64,000 nt of DNA from Strigops habroptila (taxonomy: Eukaryota; Chordata; Aves; Psittaciformes; Psittacidae): NCBI RefSeq assembly GCF_004027225.2, contig NC_044301.2:17195255-17259254 (forward strand). Reading direction: 5' to 3'. The notes under the pieces were generated by a model, which saw only the letters and a program-made list of their open reading frames with translations, did no database searches and was not told where the DNA came from. Shown here one piece after another: positions 21,692-59,782 of the stretch (position 1 is the first letter of the stretch; every line of letters begins with the position of its first letter). The translations under genes were made by a program, and so were the position numbers.

Positions 21692-24687
21692 ATAAAGAAA
21701 TGAATTTTGTATTGTGTGAATACTTAACAGACTAAACATCAGCAGATATTCAACAAGCAACAAGAATGTTAAATATGCATACAAATTATTGTAGGAATAT
21801 TTAAAGTTGATTCCAACTCTCAGAAAGTTGCTAGATACAATAATTTTAAGTAGTATTAAATAATTTCTGAGTAGTAAAAAAGGTCTAAAAATAGAAATAG
21901 CAAATTAACCCAATGAACCCACCACATTCAATAGCTCTATAAGATTAACATTTCATATAGAATTTTATAATAGGGCAAGAAATTGATGAACTGTGTCCAA
22001 CAGACTTGCATTTCTACCAATGCCTCTATACAGGAACCCATGTGAAACTACCCTGCTCACAGACAGGATGGACTTACTTAAAAACTAGGCAGACAAGTCA
22101 AAGCCTAAAAAAGCTTCAAAACACAACAGCTCTCATTTTACCAAATTGTTCCTCTAAAGTGAGCACTGAGGGGAAAATTCTTGCTGTGTACATTTCTCTT
22201 TTGTGTATTATGACTATAGTGTCTGGCACTGAGATTTAACACACAGCATTGCCAAATAAAAAATGGCAAACTGCTTTTTAGTAAACTGTTAGCATTATCA
22301 AAACATAGGATATTAAAATTATTACTTGCTTGTAAATAGATTACTTGGTCTTAGTTTTGTCTTCCTAAGTGCACAATGTAATATTTAAAATCAAAGCTAG
22401 CTCTGTACTTTTTAAAACCTTGTTTTTCCATTCTTCTTAGCTTAACAAGAGTCAGAAATTATATTAAAAAAAGCCCATTAAAATGGGCAGGAAAACCAGA
22501 AACAAACTGCAAATTCACTCTTCACCACACAGTGCAAAAATCATGGTTACAACTTCCTATTTAATGTGGAATCACTTTAAGTATACAATAGTTCAGAAGA
22601 TCCAGAAACTGGTTAAGAGTTAAAAGCCAGTAGAAGAAAAATACAGGAAAACCAAAATACATCTTTGACCTTTTTAATCCTAAATTTTAGGGTCACATAC
22701 CTGAATAGACAAGTTTGCTTTATGAGGAAAGAAACCTTGGTATGGAGATGAACTAGCCACATGAATAGCACCTGTAGCTTTCAAAATAAATAGTAATGGC
22801 TAACTAGACACCATGGCAGCAAGATATCCTCTTCAAAAAAAGACTAAGAACAAGCACGTGCTTGGAGCTACACGTCAAGGCTGGACAACAGAAACCAGTA
22901 TAATTTTTTTTTAAAGTAATTTTAAAGCACATGCTATTATTGTATTTCTGATGCTGAAATTGGTGAGAAATCTCTCCTACAATAAGAAAGCTTTCCTTTT
23001 ATTTGCTAACCACTAATAACCACTCCTTTTAAAATTGCACTCTGATGCTTGAAGAACACTGTATTAAAATTTTTCTTTAAGACTCCTTCCGCTTTTCTAA
23101 AATATTGCATTGTTATTCCACAGGCCCATGCTGCTAGCAGTAGGTGTTGAAAACAAAAACAACCCCTACTCCAAGAACTATTTATTAAAAAGGTCAAAGA
23201 TAAATTCGACCTCAAAATGGAACAAAAGGGGTTTTTTAAAAAATAAATTGTACCAGAAATAACAAATGATCTTTGTAATGTGTGATACTCTCCTATAGCC
23301 ATTAATAAAGTACTTACCAGAATGTTAGTCTATGTTAATCTGTGCATTTTATGGGTTTGCAACAAAGTATAATACACATTGAACAGAATAAGTGAAACGT
23401 CATTTTCCAGTGTATAATGGATTTTAGTAATGTAATACATTTCAGGTTTTATTTGCATATTCTACTGTAGTGCTGTGACAACAAATCACACCTATGTACC
23501 AGAGCATACATCAACAGTATGATGTAACTTTACTACACCACTGCTATATTTAGTTTTTTGAAAGAGACATAAGCATACACAATGGCCACATCAAATAATT
23601 TTCTGGGTTTTGTTGTTGGTTTGGGGTTGTTTTGTGGGGTCTTTTTGTTTGTTTGTTTTGGGTTTTTTTTGGTTTTGTTTTCCCTTTGATAACCTTCACT
23701 TTTTCAGTAATACTTCACTTTTTAAATTTTGAATTATTAAAAAAAAACCCCACAGAAAGTTTATACAGGAATAACCTCACAGGCACTGATATGACAAATA
23801 TTTATTTTAAGGGCTGAGAGGCATTATATCATATCAACAAAGTTGACTGAAAAGAATGACTGTCTAAATGGGAAATGCCTGCTTCTGCTTGTATGTTGAG
23901 AAAGGAAATCCAGAAAGTTATTTTTTGGCCGTGCTATGCCACAAAGTCAATTATACAAAGATCTACGCATTTAATGAAAATTATAGTTTTAAAAGCCCTT
24001 TTATTATAAACAAAAACATCATGCAAAACTTTAATCAATTATGCAGCTGCTTTAAAACTGTTGCAAGACCATACTGTATATATTAGTTTTTATACTGCTA
24101 ATGCACAACTAATGTCAAACCTTATCAGATCAACACAAATTTGTCTTAATTACACCATTATATCACACTAAGGAGAAAAATGCTAGAAGATGATTGGCAA
24201 AAACATTTAATTCTGAGCACTCAAATGGCAGGATAATTATGTGCTGTAACCCCTTCACATTTAAGAAAAAAAAAAACCCAACACCAACAAAAAGTCAAAA
24301 TACATGTAGCAACAGAAGCACAAATGCTGCATTAAATACAGTCAAGATAAGAAGACAATGCACTTGTTAATAAAAAAAAAAAGACAACAAAAAAGAAGAA
24401 AAAGTTAGCAACACATTTAAAGAAAATGCAATGAGGAAAAAACCCCTCAAACTATTTTTTCCAATGTCACCAGTTTCCATTTGCAGTCTTTCCATCCATA
24501 ATTTGTCTGATACAGTACATCCATTAAAATATTCAGAATCTCACAGAAGAGTTTGGCTGTTCCCTTCCAAATGTAATTACCAAGTTGGTTTTGGACGTTT
24601 TAAACAGACATTATGATGTCTGTTTAAAAGCAAGGCAACAAGTGGTCTTTTTAATCACCTTCTATCTAGCACTGATGACAAACATTT
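21692..24687 (-). other. ZFR 3' UTR and downstream flank
   Basis: AT-rich unique sequence directly after the ZFR stop. Mammalian ZFR has a 3' UTR of about 1.5 kb, so most of 23.1-24.7 kb is probably transcribed UTR. A minus-strand AATAAA lies at 22,998-23,003 and others occur nearby, but I cannot tell which is used. A (GTTTT)-rich simple repeat lies at about 23,605-23,685. No coding exon or RNA gene is visible. Confidence 0.55.
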
Positions 24688-50117
<25,430 letters not shown>

Positions 50118-50420
50118 TTCAAGGAGGAGCCAGAGAATTACAGGCCAGTCGGCCTCACCTCGATCCCTGGGAATGTGAAGGAGCAGGTAATCCTGGAAAC
50201 CATTTCCAGGCACATTAAGGACAAGAAAATCAGCATCCCAAGTCAGCATGACTTTATACTTTTTTATACTTGAACAACTGATAAACTTCTACAATGAAAT
50301 AACTGGCCTGGTAGATGAGGGGAGAGCAGTTGATATTGTCGACCTGGACTTCAGTAAGGCATCTGACACGGACTCACCATAATATCTTCATAAACAAGAT
50401 GAAATGCTGTAGATGAATAA
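50118..50420 (+). mobile_element. CR1 LINE fragment (N-terminal part of reverse transcriptase)
   Basis: Encodes the RT segment EEPENYRPVGLTSIPGNVKE, then GRAVDIVDLDFSKASDT, in broken frames. It stops in the middle of the RT domain at about 50,420, and the next CR1 segment resumes only at 51,065. Confidence 0.85.
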
Positions 50421-51064
50421 GTTGGCTACTGAGAATTCCTGTGTATTCAAAGTAACAGTTTATAGAATATCAAAATTCCTGTGTCATTGGAAACTAGGAT
50501 AATAAGGAATACAAATGGTTAATGGGAAAAACAGAAGAATAAAGCAAATATATGAGGGGTTATTAACAAACAAATGCAGATGTGTGCTACTGTTAACTAG
50601 ATAAACAAAATTGCATACCTTACATAGTTTTGGGAATATACAGTTTTATAGGGGTCTTGGGATGTGAGGTACCTCACTAATCAGAGGAGCCTTTGACATT
50701 TTTAGGAGGGAAGTCTGCCAACTAGTTTAAATTTGCAATAGGCTCATGTCTTTAGGAACCAAGCACTTGGGGAAGCTTTTCTGTTAATGGTATAGTTACG
50801 TCCTTTGTAGTTGTAACCTCAAAATGGATTGATGGTTGTAGGCTTAACTCTGGGGTGTTAAATTATGTGTAAAATTTTGTCTGCTACTTAAATGCAACAA
50901 TGGTAGGTTAAAGTGGAGTTACATTATTGGTACCTAGAAAAGCAAAGTAGTAGCTTAAGGCAGGAAATATGGAATGTTTTAAGAATTGAATACAATTTTC
51001 CATATTAGTGAAGCTTCTTTCCTTTTATAGAGAACTTGCCAATTTTAGCATTTTTTCTGCTTAA
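50421..51064. other. Anonymous 640-bp segment between two CR1 pieces
   Basis: Unique AT-rich sequence with no recognisable frame, sitting where about 200 bp of CR1 reverse-transcriptase sequence should be. It carries two near-copies of AAATTCCTGTGT near 50,430-50,480. It could be an unknown insertion with a deletion, or ordinary DNA between two independent CR1 copies. Confidence 0.5.
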
Positions 51065-51985
51065 CAAACATCTTCATTAATGATCTGGATGATGGGGCAG
51101 AGTGTACCCTCAGCAAGTTTGCTGATGACACAAAACTGGGAGCAGTGGCTGATGTGCCAGAGGGTTGTGCTGGAGAAATGGGTTGACAGGAACCTCGTGA
51201 AATTCAACATGGGGAAATGCAAAGTCCTGCACCTGGGGAGGAACAGCCCCATGCACTAATATATGCCAGGGCCACCCAGCTGGAAAGCAGCTTGGCAGAA
51301 AAGGACCTGGGGGTTCTGGTGAATGCCAAGTTGAACTTGAGCCAACAATGTGCCCTTGTAGCAAAGGCAGCAAGGGCAGCAAATGGCATCCTGGGCTGCA
51401 TTAGACAAAGTATTGCCAGCAGGTTAAGGGAGCTGATCCTTCCTCTCTAAGCCAGCACTGGTAAGGCCACACCTGGAGTCTTGTATCCAGTTCTGGGCTC
51501 CCCAGTGCGAGAGACATGGACATAGTGGAGAGAGTCCAATAGAGCCACAAAGATGACGAAGGGACTGGAGCCTCTCTCTTACAAGGAAAGGCTGAGAGAG
51601 CTGGGACTGTTTAGCCTAGCGATGAGAAGGCTCAGTGGGGGATCTTATTAATGTATGTAAATACCTGAAGGGAGATTGCAAAGAGGACAAAGCCAGGCTC
51701 TTTTCAGCGATGCCCAGTGACAGGACCAGAGGCAATGGGCACTATCTGAAACACAGGAGGTTCTCTCTCTCTGAATATCGGGAAACACTCTTATTTTTGT
51801 GAGGGTGACTGAGCACTGGCACAGGTTGCCCAGGGAGCTTGTGGCGTGTCCCTCCTTGGAAATATTCAAAAGCTGTCTTGACATAGTCCTGGGCAACTGG
51901 CTCTAGGTGGCCCTGCTTGAGTGGGATTGGACCCCCAGATGACCTCCAGAGGTCCCTTCCGACCTCAACCATTCTGTGATTTTTG
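51065..51985 (+). mobile_element. CR1 LINE fragment (RT C-terminal part and 3' end)
   Basis: Starts [20 protein letters not shown] and continues through [20 protein letters not shown] to the 3' UTR (CCAGAGGTCCCTTCCGACC) and tail CATTCTGTGATTTTTG. Several frameshifts and stops. It is probably the same element as 50,118-50,420, given order, orientation and continuity of the encoded domain. Confidence 0.9.
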
Positions 51986-54554
51986 ACAGGGAAAATGTTA
52001 GTAGTTGGTACATTTTCAGGCACACATAACATCTCAAGTTCAGTTCTTTTTGTCTGGTGTTATCATTGTGAACATGGCTATTAACTAGACTTGAATAAAA
52101 TCAAAGTTTTGATAATGAAGGAAGTGGTATAGACATCATGCTGTCCATTGTGTGCAACTGAATAAAGAGGTAGATACAGAGCATATATTTACATCACTGT
52201 TGCAGACACTTGCAGTTATGTTGTGATGTACAGTGAGGAAAACATTGCAGAATTTGATTTGATTTCAATCGGGGAGTGAGACTAAATGTGAAGATGAACA
52301 AAGCAGTAAGGGTGTATTGAAAACATGAGGACATTCATCTTCGAGACGAGTTATTGATAGTATGTATCCATTACCAGTTGGTTGGGTGTTTGGTTTTTTT
52401 TGTTTTAGTAGAATGAGACAAGGATGTTTTTAGAAAAAAGGAAGGGAAACTCAAATTTACTGTCTTTTTAGGTCACATGTAGTTAAACCATAGAATATGT
52501 TACCAGGAGCTGCTAAAATTTAACAGAATTCAAGAGAGGATTGCACATGTGCATGCCTTCATGTCTAGTGAATTGCATTACAAACAATGTTCTGTTCACA
52601 AAGTTGTAAAATGGGAAATAATAATTTTCATTAAAGATCTAAAAAAGATACATTGTCTTCAAAATTTTATGCCTATAGTGAGTGACAGGCTCTAGAAAAA
52701 CAGAAGTTTTCTAATATTCAACATAGTAGTGTAATATTTCATTTAGCCATTTTATGCTGTTTATTGTCAAGTGTGTTTAGGTGAAAAAAGCTAATTTGAT
52801 TATGATTATTATGTTGATGATGATTATTATTATTTTGGTTTTACTTTACTCTGCCCAGGTTTCATTAACACACCTGAAACTTCATCTGACCAATTACTCG
52901 GTAGTGCCTCTTCCTAGGTTAGAAACTGAAGAAGCAGCAGGTTGTAGTGCTTTCAGTTTTTGGAGAGTCATATTTGTTTCAGTCTTCATATCCCTGAAAG
53001 AAAAACTGCAAAATTGTATTTTTTTTTGCTATTCTGACTAATAGAGTTATCTACGAAACTTTGAGCAATCTGGCAGTTAGGTCTCAATAAATATGGTTTC
53101 CTTAAGGCTAAAATGTTCAAATATTCCTAAGAGTTAGAATTTGAGCAATAAAGCTTAATTAGTGTGAGGGTTTTTTGTTTGGTTGGTTTTTACTTTTGTT
53201 TTAGTTCAAGATATTTGTATTTTTAAAATTATTTTTAAGAGTCACTTAAGTGTTGTGCTAAGCCAGCCTGAAAAATCACTTCTGCATTTGCATGCAAATA
53301 AACCTGCAAGAAATAAATATGTTTTAGAAGTTGTCATTTCTGAGGAAGCGGGGAGTTTGGGTAGACAAAATTGGGTTTAGTCCTGATTGTAACTCTCTAT
53401 CAAAATAGCACTCTTGGGGGGGGGGGGGGGAATATTTAAATGTCCTTTGCCTCTAGGAAGAGAGTTTTCAGTGTTCATTGCTCTAAACAGAGCTGGAATA
53501 GCAGCAGTGTTAATGCGTGTGTTGGTTATTAGTACAGAAGATGCACTGGAGATCAGCATTTTTTTATTCCTTCAGCTTATGTGCACATGAATTAGAATTC
53601 ATTTTTGTTTTTTAATTAAATCAGTGTGATGAAAAGCAAGGCTTATAGGGAATCTTTTATGTGCTTTCCTCTATATATACCTCTTAAGTGCTGTATATCT
53701 TATATGGAAATAGACTGCATTTTTCTGCAAGTGTATTCCTCTGACAATAATTGCTACAGATACCTTAAGTTTTTTAATGCATAACTTCACAAATATCCTA
53801 ATGTGGAAAATAAAATATCTTACAATCTTAAGTCACCTGAAGTTATTACCTGACAAAATAGATAGCGTTATATCAAAGTATTGTATTTTCTTGATATTGT
53901 TAATGTGCAGCAATAAATAAAGCTTTCTACTTAAAAAAACCAAAACAAACCAACCAACCAACCAAAAAAAACAAACAAACAAAAAAACCCACCCCAAAAA
54001 CAACCAACAACCCAAACCCAAGAAACCTCAACACTTCTTTACTAGAAAAGGCCAATAGCTGGAAATGAAAAAAGACAAGAAAAGAGTGTTCTCCAGAAGA
54101 TAATTTAGTATTTGTTTCTTAAATTTAAATGCTCTCAATTCTCTGTCATTTTTGGGCTGATAAATCACATTCCCGTGATTTCCATCCAGACCTTCTATCA
54201 GTGTCACTATATAAAAGTACCAAACAAGTGAGGATTCTGCTATTTTAGATCTAATTATAATACAAGTTCTCATCTAAGCTTTCTTTTTTGTGTGTAAGAA
54301 TGTTGCTCATTTGCAAACCTCTATTAAATAGCTATTTAAATTAAACCCGTGTAGTTTTGGAACTGGAGAACAATATTTTGCTAAGGGGATGCCAATACTT
54401 CATTAATTGCTATTGATCAGCACTTTCTGCCTCCTAACCAGCATCTGACTTAAAATAATATTAGGTGTGCTGCCATCTTTTTTCAATTTGGAAGCCCATA
54501 TTTCTTTTTCTATATAGAAAACACTGCTACAGTTTGCTTAGTTTGCTTGTTGAA
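51986..54554. other. Unassigned AT-rich sequence (ZFR intron or flank)
   Basis: No exon or element recognised. Contains a TTATTATTATT microsatellite near 52,800-52,835, a G-run at about 53,417-53,430 and a CCAACCAACCAAAAAAAACAA low-complexity tract at about 53,933-54,022. The plus frame 52,781-53,041 is AT-rich and looks like chance. Confidence 0.55.
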
Positions 54555-55100
54555 GATCTGCTCTGGTGAGACCCCACCTGGAGTACTGCATCCAGCTCTG
54601 GAGTCCCTCAGTACAGGAAAGACATGGACCTGTTTGGAGAGGGTCCAGAGGAGGGCCACAAAAATGATCAGAGGGATGTAGCACCTCTCCTATGAGGAAC
54701 GGCTGAGAGAGTTGGGCTTCAGCCTGGAGAAGAGAAGACTCCGGGGAGACCTTATTGCAGCCTTTCAGTTCTTAAAAGGGGCCCATAAGAAAAATGGGGA
54801 GAGACTTTTTAGCAGGGCCTATTGCGATAGATAGGACGAGAGGTGATGGTTTTAAACTAAAAGAGGGGAGACTCAGGCTGGATGTGAGGAAAATATTCTT
54901 TACAATGAGGGTGGTAAAATATTGGAACAGGTTTCCCAGAGAGGTGGTGGATGCACCATCCCTGGAGACATTCAAGGCCAGGCTGAGTGTGGTTCTGGGC
55001 AACCTGATCTAGTTGAAGATATCCCTGCTAATTGCAGGGGGGTTGGACTAGATGACCTTTGAAGGTCCCTTCCAACCCAAACTATTCTATGATCTTTGTG
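54555..55100 (+). mobile_element. CR1 LINE 3'-end fragment
   Basis: From CTCTGGTGAGACCCCACC (end of ORF2) through the 3' UTR (GGACTAGATGACCTTTGAAGG) to the tail AACTATTCTATGATC. A plus frame at 54,794-55,012 is a piece of it. Confidence 0.92.
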
Positions 55101-56727
55101 CAGTCCAGAAAAGATTTTTAATTGCTTCTTGAATATTTGGGGGTTTGAAACAGGGAACAAAAATTACTAACAGAAATATGAAAGAATTAATATAGTTATT
55201 TTAATAACTAATGTGGAGCAGTGATGGCTAACACCTTACATTTTAGAGCTTGTTCTCAGGGTGTGGACTTTTTGCTCCTGGTGTTTTAATACAATTTAGC
55301 GAAATGTAAGTGTTCAGGCTGGACTTTTCCAGGCTAAATATCTACCTAGAATTATACTTTTTTTTTTTTTTTTTTTTTTTTAAGCTATACTATAGCTTAA
55401 TTTGTGGTGTAGAATTAGGCAGGGAGATCTTAACTCTGATGCCTTAGTGTTTTGGAATGGGGACTTAGAATATGCAAATGGGAAAAAGATGTTTACATGT
55501 TTCAGAGTCACAGTTCTGAGTGTACACAGCAATATTAAATGTTGATACCATGAAAGTAGCTGCAGTATTAGTCTTATGTCCAGCTTGCAAAATATCAAAG
55601 CAAAACATGCACCTGTCTTGGGAAAACTTCATTTCACTTGGTGAAAGGAGTTTCATACATCAGAACATCAGATAGCAACATAGACAAGGCTAACTTTTGC
55701 TGTGGCCTTTGCTCTGGAATGAATTCTGCAGGATTGTGAGTCAGTGTGACCCTTCACTCCGCAGAAAATCAGACTGACATGGAATTGGAGATTAGTGTGG
55801 AGAAAGATACATGGTCACAGCTCACTGCTGTCAGTCTTATCTAGGAGGTTTAATATCATAGTGGTATTTCATAATATGTGGCACTTTTCCTGATACTAAT
55901 GCATCAGGAAGACTAGTATTTTCCATCATTAATGTCAGTAGAAATTAGTTGTCATTCAAAGATTTGAGTCAAAGGTGTTTTACAAAACATACTTTTCTCA
56001 TGCACTGTAGTACAATAATTGTGTGTAAAGAATTAATTCTCTTGATCTTGAGGTTCTTTAGGTAAGATGTGGAAGATGAGAGCAAGCTAGGTATACAGTG
56101 GGGTGTAAAACTTCTGAATAGAAGCAAGCTTATTTGGGAGGAGGAAGCAAAGAGCATAGGGAAATGGGGGATATGCATGTAGCAGTTTAGGGCAGGCAGG
56201 GAGAGACAAAAAGCATTAGGTAAGGTGCTGGAAACGACCTTCTGTAGTTGACTGAAACATACATCTACAGAACAATTGAGTGTGACATGTAGACTGTAAA
56301 CTGGCTGTGGCTGGGATAGCAAAAACACAGTGAAACAAATACGAGCCAGATGATGAGTATTGAAGAATGCGTGTTGTTCCTAGAAAATAGAAATTAAAGT
56401 GAGCTCGGTGGGGAAGCACTGTTACTATTATGATCGGCTAAAGAAATCGGTGTGGTATGAATTAAATATATTCTTTTTTAAAATCTCTGACAGAAGAGGT
56501 ATTATTAGAGCAATACAGCAGAGTAAGATTTGAAGCTGCCAAGTCCTTTGCCTGTAACTTCTTAAATCAAAGAACGGCGTTTATTTTGATAGTAAGCTAA
56601 AACACTGTAAGAATTGTAATATGAAGTTACCTTGAATTGAATGATCACAAACTGGGTTTGCTTTAAGTAAATGTTGGTCTAGAACTCATTTGCTTTTGAA
56701 ACTGAATCCTTCATAAACTAAGGAAAA
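55101..56727. other. Unassigned AT-rich sequence
   Basis: Poly-T run of about 24 at 55,358-55,381. Minus frames at 56,419-56,216 and 56,328-55,969 lack any known motif. No element or exon is supported. Confidence 0.5.
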
Positions 56728-56935
56728 AAATTCTTGACAGCAAGGGTGCTCAGACGCTGGAACATGTTGTCTAGAGCAGTCTTGCAATCTCCATTCTTGG
56801 AGATGACTGGAACCTGACTGGACTTGCAGTCCCGAGAAACCTAATGTAACTTCAAAATAAGCTGTGCTTTGAGCACAGGGTTAGAACAGATGACCTCCAA
56901 ATCTTTGTTTCAGCCTAAATTATTCTGTGATTTTT
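56728..56935 (+). mobile_element. Old CR1 3'-end fragment
   Basis: Recognisable but diverged CR1 3' end: AAATTCTTGACAGCAAGGGT, GAACAGATGACCTCCAAATC and tail AAATTATTCTGTGATTTT. Confidence 0.75.
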
Positions 56936-57026
56936 ATTTTTTTAAGCTCTGCCTAGTTAGTAAAGGCAGTTGAATTGTGTATCTTTTCATATGAAGAGCA
57001 CTAGAATTCCTTGAACTCAAAGATGC

Positions 57027-59782
57027 TAATCATAGAATCAACTAGGTTGGAAAAGACCTTTAAGATCATCAAGTCCAACCATTACTCCAGGACTGCCAAG
57101 TCCACCACTAAACCATGTCACTAAGGGCCTCATCTACACGGGGTTTTTTTGAACACTTCCAGGGATGGTGATTCTACCACTTCCCTGGGCAGCCTGTTCC
57201 AATGCCTGACTACCCTTTTGGTGAAGAAATTTTTCCTAATATCCAGTCTAAACCTCCCCTGGTGCAGCTTGAGGCTGTTTCCTCTTGTCCTGTTGCTTGG
57301 GAGAAGAGACCAGCCACCTCCTCACTCCATCCTCCTTTCAGGTAGTTGTAGAGAGTGATAAGGTCCCCCCGAGCCTTCTCTTCTTCAGACTAAACAACCC
57401 CAGTTCCTTCAGCTGTTCCTCATAAAACTTGTGCTCTGGGCCCTTCACCAGCTTCGTTGCCCTTCTCTGGACCCACTCCAGCACCTCAAATGTCTGTCTT
57501 GTAGTGAGGGGCCCAGAACTGAACACAGTTATTTGAGGTGCAGCCTCACCAGTACCGACTACAGGGGCTTATTACTTCCCTGGCCCTGCTGGCCACACTA
57601 TTTCTGATACAAGCCAGGATGCTGTTGGCCGCCTTGGCTGCCTGGGCACACTGCTGGCTCATCTTCAGCCAGCCGTCAATCAGCACCCCCAGGCCCTTTT
57701 CCACCAGGCAGCTTTCCAGCCACTCTTCCCCAAGCCTGTAGCATTGCATGGGGTTGTTGTGGCCCAAGTGCAGGACCTGGCACTTCGCCTTGTTGAATCT
57801 CATACTATTGTCCACAGCCCATTGATCCAGCCTGTCCAGATCCCTCTGCAGAGCCTTCCTACTCTCCAGCAGATCAACACTCCTGCCCAACTTGGTGTCG
57901 TCTGCAAATTTACTGAGGGTGCACTCGATCCCCTCATCCACATGATCAATAAAGATATTAAACAACACTGGTCCTAACACCGAGCCCTGAGGGACGCCAC
58001 TAGTGACTGGTCCCCAACTAGATGTGACACCATTCACCACCACTCTTTGGGCTCGGCCATCTAGCCGGTTTTTAACCCAGAGAAGAATACACCCATCCAG
58101 AGGCCACGAGCAGCCAGTTTCTCCAGGAGAATGCTGTGAGAGACAGCGTCAAATGCTTTACTATAGCCCAAATAGATGATGTCCACAGCCTTTCCCTCAT
58201 CAACCAGGCGGGTCACCTTGTTGTAGAAGGAGATCAGGTTGGTCAAGCAGGACCTGCCCTTCATGAACCCATACTGACTGGGCCTGGCCCTCCCCTCTGG
58301 TTTTCCTGCATATGCTGTGTGATCATACTTAGGATAATCTGCTCCATGACCCTCCCCGGCACTGAGGTCAGGCTGACAGGCCTGTAGTTTCTGGGGTCTT
58401 CCTTCCTGCCCTTTTTGTGGAGAGGCGTCACATTGTCCAACCTCCAATTCTCTGGGACCTGCCCACTAGACCAGGACTGCTGATAAATGATGGAGAGTGG
58501 CTTAGCAAGCTCCTCTGCCAGCTCCTTCCGCACTCTTGGGTGGAACCCATCCGGCCCCATAGACTTGTGTACGTCTAAGGGAAACAGGAGGTCACTAACC
58601 ATTTTCTCTTGGATTATGGGGACTTCCATCAGCTCCCCATCTCTGCCATTCAGCTCAGGGGACTGAGTACCCTGAGGATGGCTGGTGTGACTATTAAAGA
58701 CTGAGGCAAAGGTGGCGTTAAGTACCTCAGCTTTTTCCTCATCCTTGGTGACTAGGTTTCCCCGGTATCCAGTAAAGGATGGAGGTTTCCCTTGGTCCCC
58801 CTTTTACTGCTAATGTATTTGTAAAAATATGGTTTATTCTCTTTTATGGTGGTGGCCAGATTTAGTTCCAGCTATGCCTTAGAAATGAGAAAATTTTCTT
58901 CCTACATAATCTAACAACATCCTTGTACTCCTAGTGGGTTGACAGTCCCTTCTTCCACAGGTGATAGATTCTCTCTTTTTTTTTTTTTTTTTTTTTCCCT
59001 GAGTTCCAGCAATATCTCCCTGTTCAGCCAGGCTGGTCTCTTCCCCGACGGTTTGATTTTTGGCACATGGGGACCGCCTGCTCCTGCACCTTGAAGATTT
59101 CATTCTTGAAGAGTGTCCAGCCTTCCTGGACCCCTTTGTCCTTCAGTAATGTTTCCCGGGGAATCCTGCCAACCAGCATCCTAAACAGGCCAAAGTCAGC
59201 CCTCTCGAAGCCTAACGTGGTGGTTTTGCTGATCTTCTTCCTGACTTCTCTAAGGATTAAAAATTCAATCATTTCGTGATCACTTTGCCCAAGACGGCCT
59301 CCAACCATCACATCACCCACCAGTCCTTCTCTGTTTGTGAACAGCCAATCTAGCCAGGCGTCTTCCCTAGTTGGCTCACTCGCCAGCTGGGTCAGGAAGT
59401 TATCTTCCACACCCTCTAAGAACCTCCTGGATTGTTTCTTCTCTGCTGTATTGTACTTCCAGCAGACATCTCGTAGGTTGAAGTCCCCTGTGAGAACAAA
59501 GGCTAGCGATCGTGAAACTTCTCCCAGTTGCTTGAAGAACACTTCATCCGTAGCTTCATCCTGGCTAGGTGGTCTATAAGAGACTCCTACCAGGATATCT
59601 GCTTGGTTGGCCTTCCCCCTGATCCTCACCCACAAACATTCAACCTTCTCACAACATTAAGTTCCAGGCAGTCGAGGCACTCCCTGACATACAACACAAC
59701 CCCACCACCTTTCTTTCCTTGCCTATCCCTTCTGAAGAGCCTGTAGCCATCCATTGCAGCGCTCCAATCATGCAAATCATCC
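57027..59782 (-). mobile_element. CR1 LINE, 2.75 kb, endonuclease and reverse transcriptase, broken frames
   Basis: Minus strand from about 59,782 to the 3' tail at 57,027 (reads AATCATAGAATCAACTAGG on plus). The frame 59,635-59,024 holds most of the endonuclease domain (LTGDFN; later QSDHEMIEF, the catalytic Asp-His pair). The frames 58,629-58,261 and 58,447-58,061 hold the RT start ([30 protein letters not shown]). 58,043-57,546 holds the palm ([24 protein letters not shown]). A poly-A run on the minus strand interrupts it at about 58,977-58,996. The endonuclease nicks target DNA and the RT copies the RNA there. The first part of ORF2 and ORF1 are missing and frames are broken, so it is inactive. 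Confidence 0.93.

Noticed and set aside
21692..24687. tRNA, snoRNA or microRNA genes in the ZFR 3' region
   Set aside because: I looked for cloverleaf boxes and C/D or H/ACA signatures and saw none that held. A covariance-model scan would be needed to exclude them.
56396..56450. Plus-strand peptide GKHCYYYDRLKKSVWYE resembling part of a WW domain
   Set aside because: It lacks the first conserved Trp and the final Pro, has no clear splice sites, and the frame around it has no other domain. Most likely chance.
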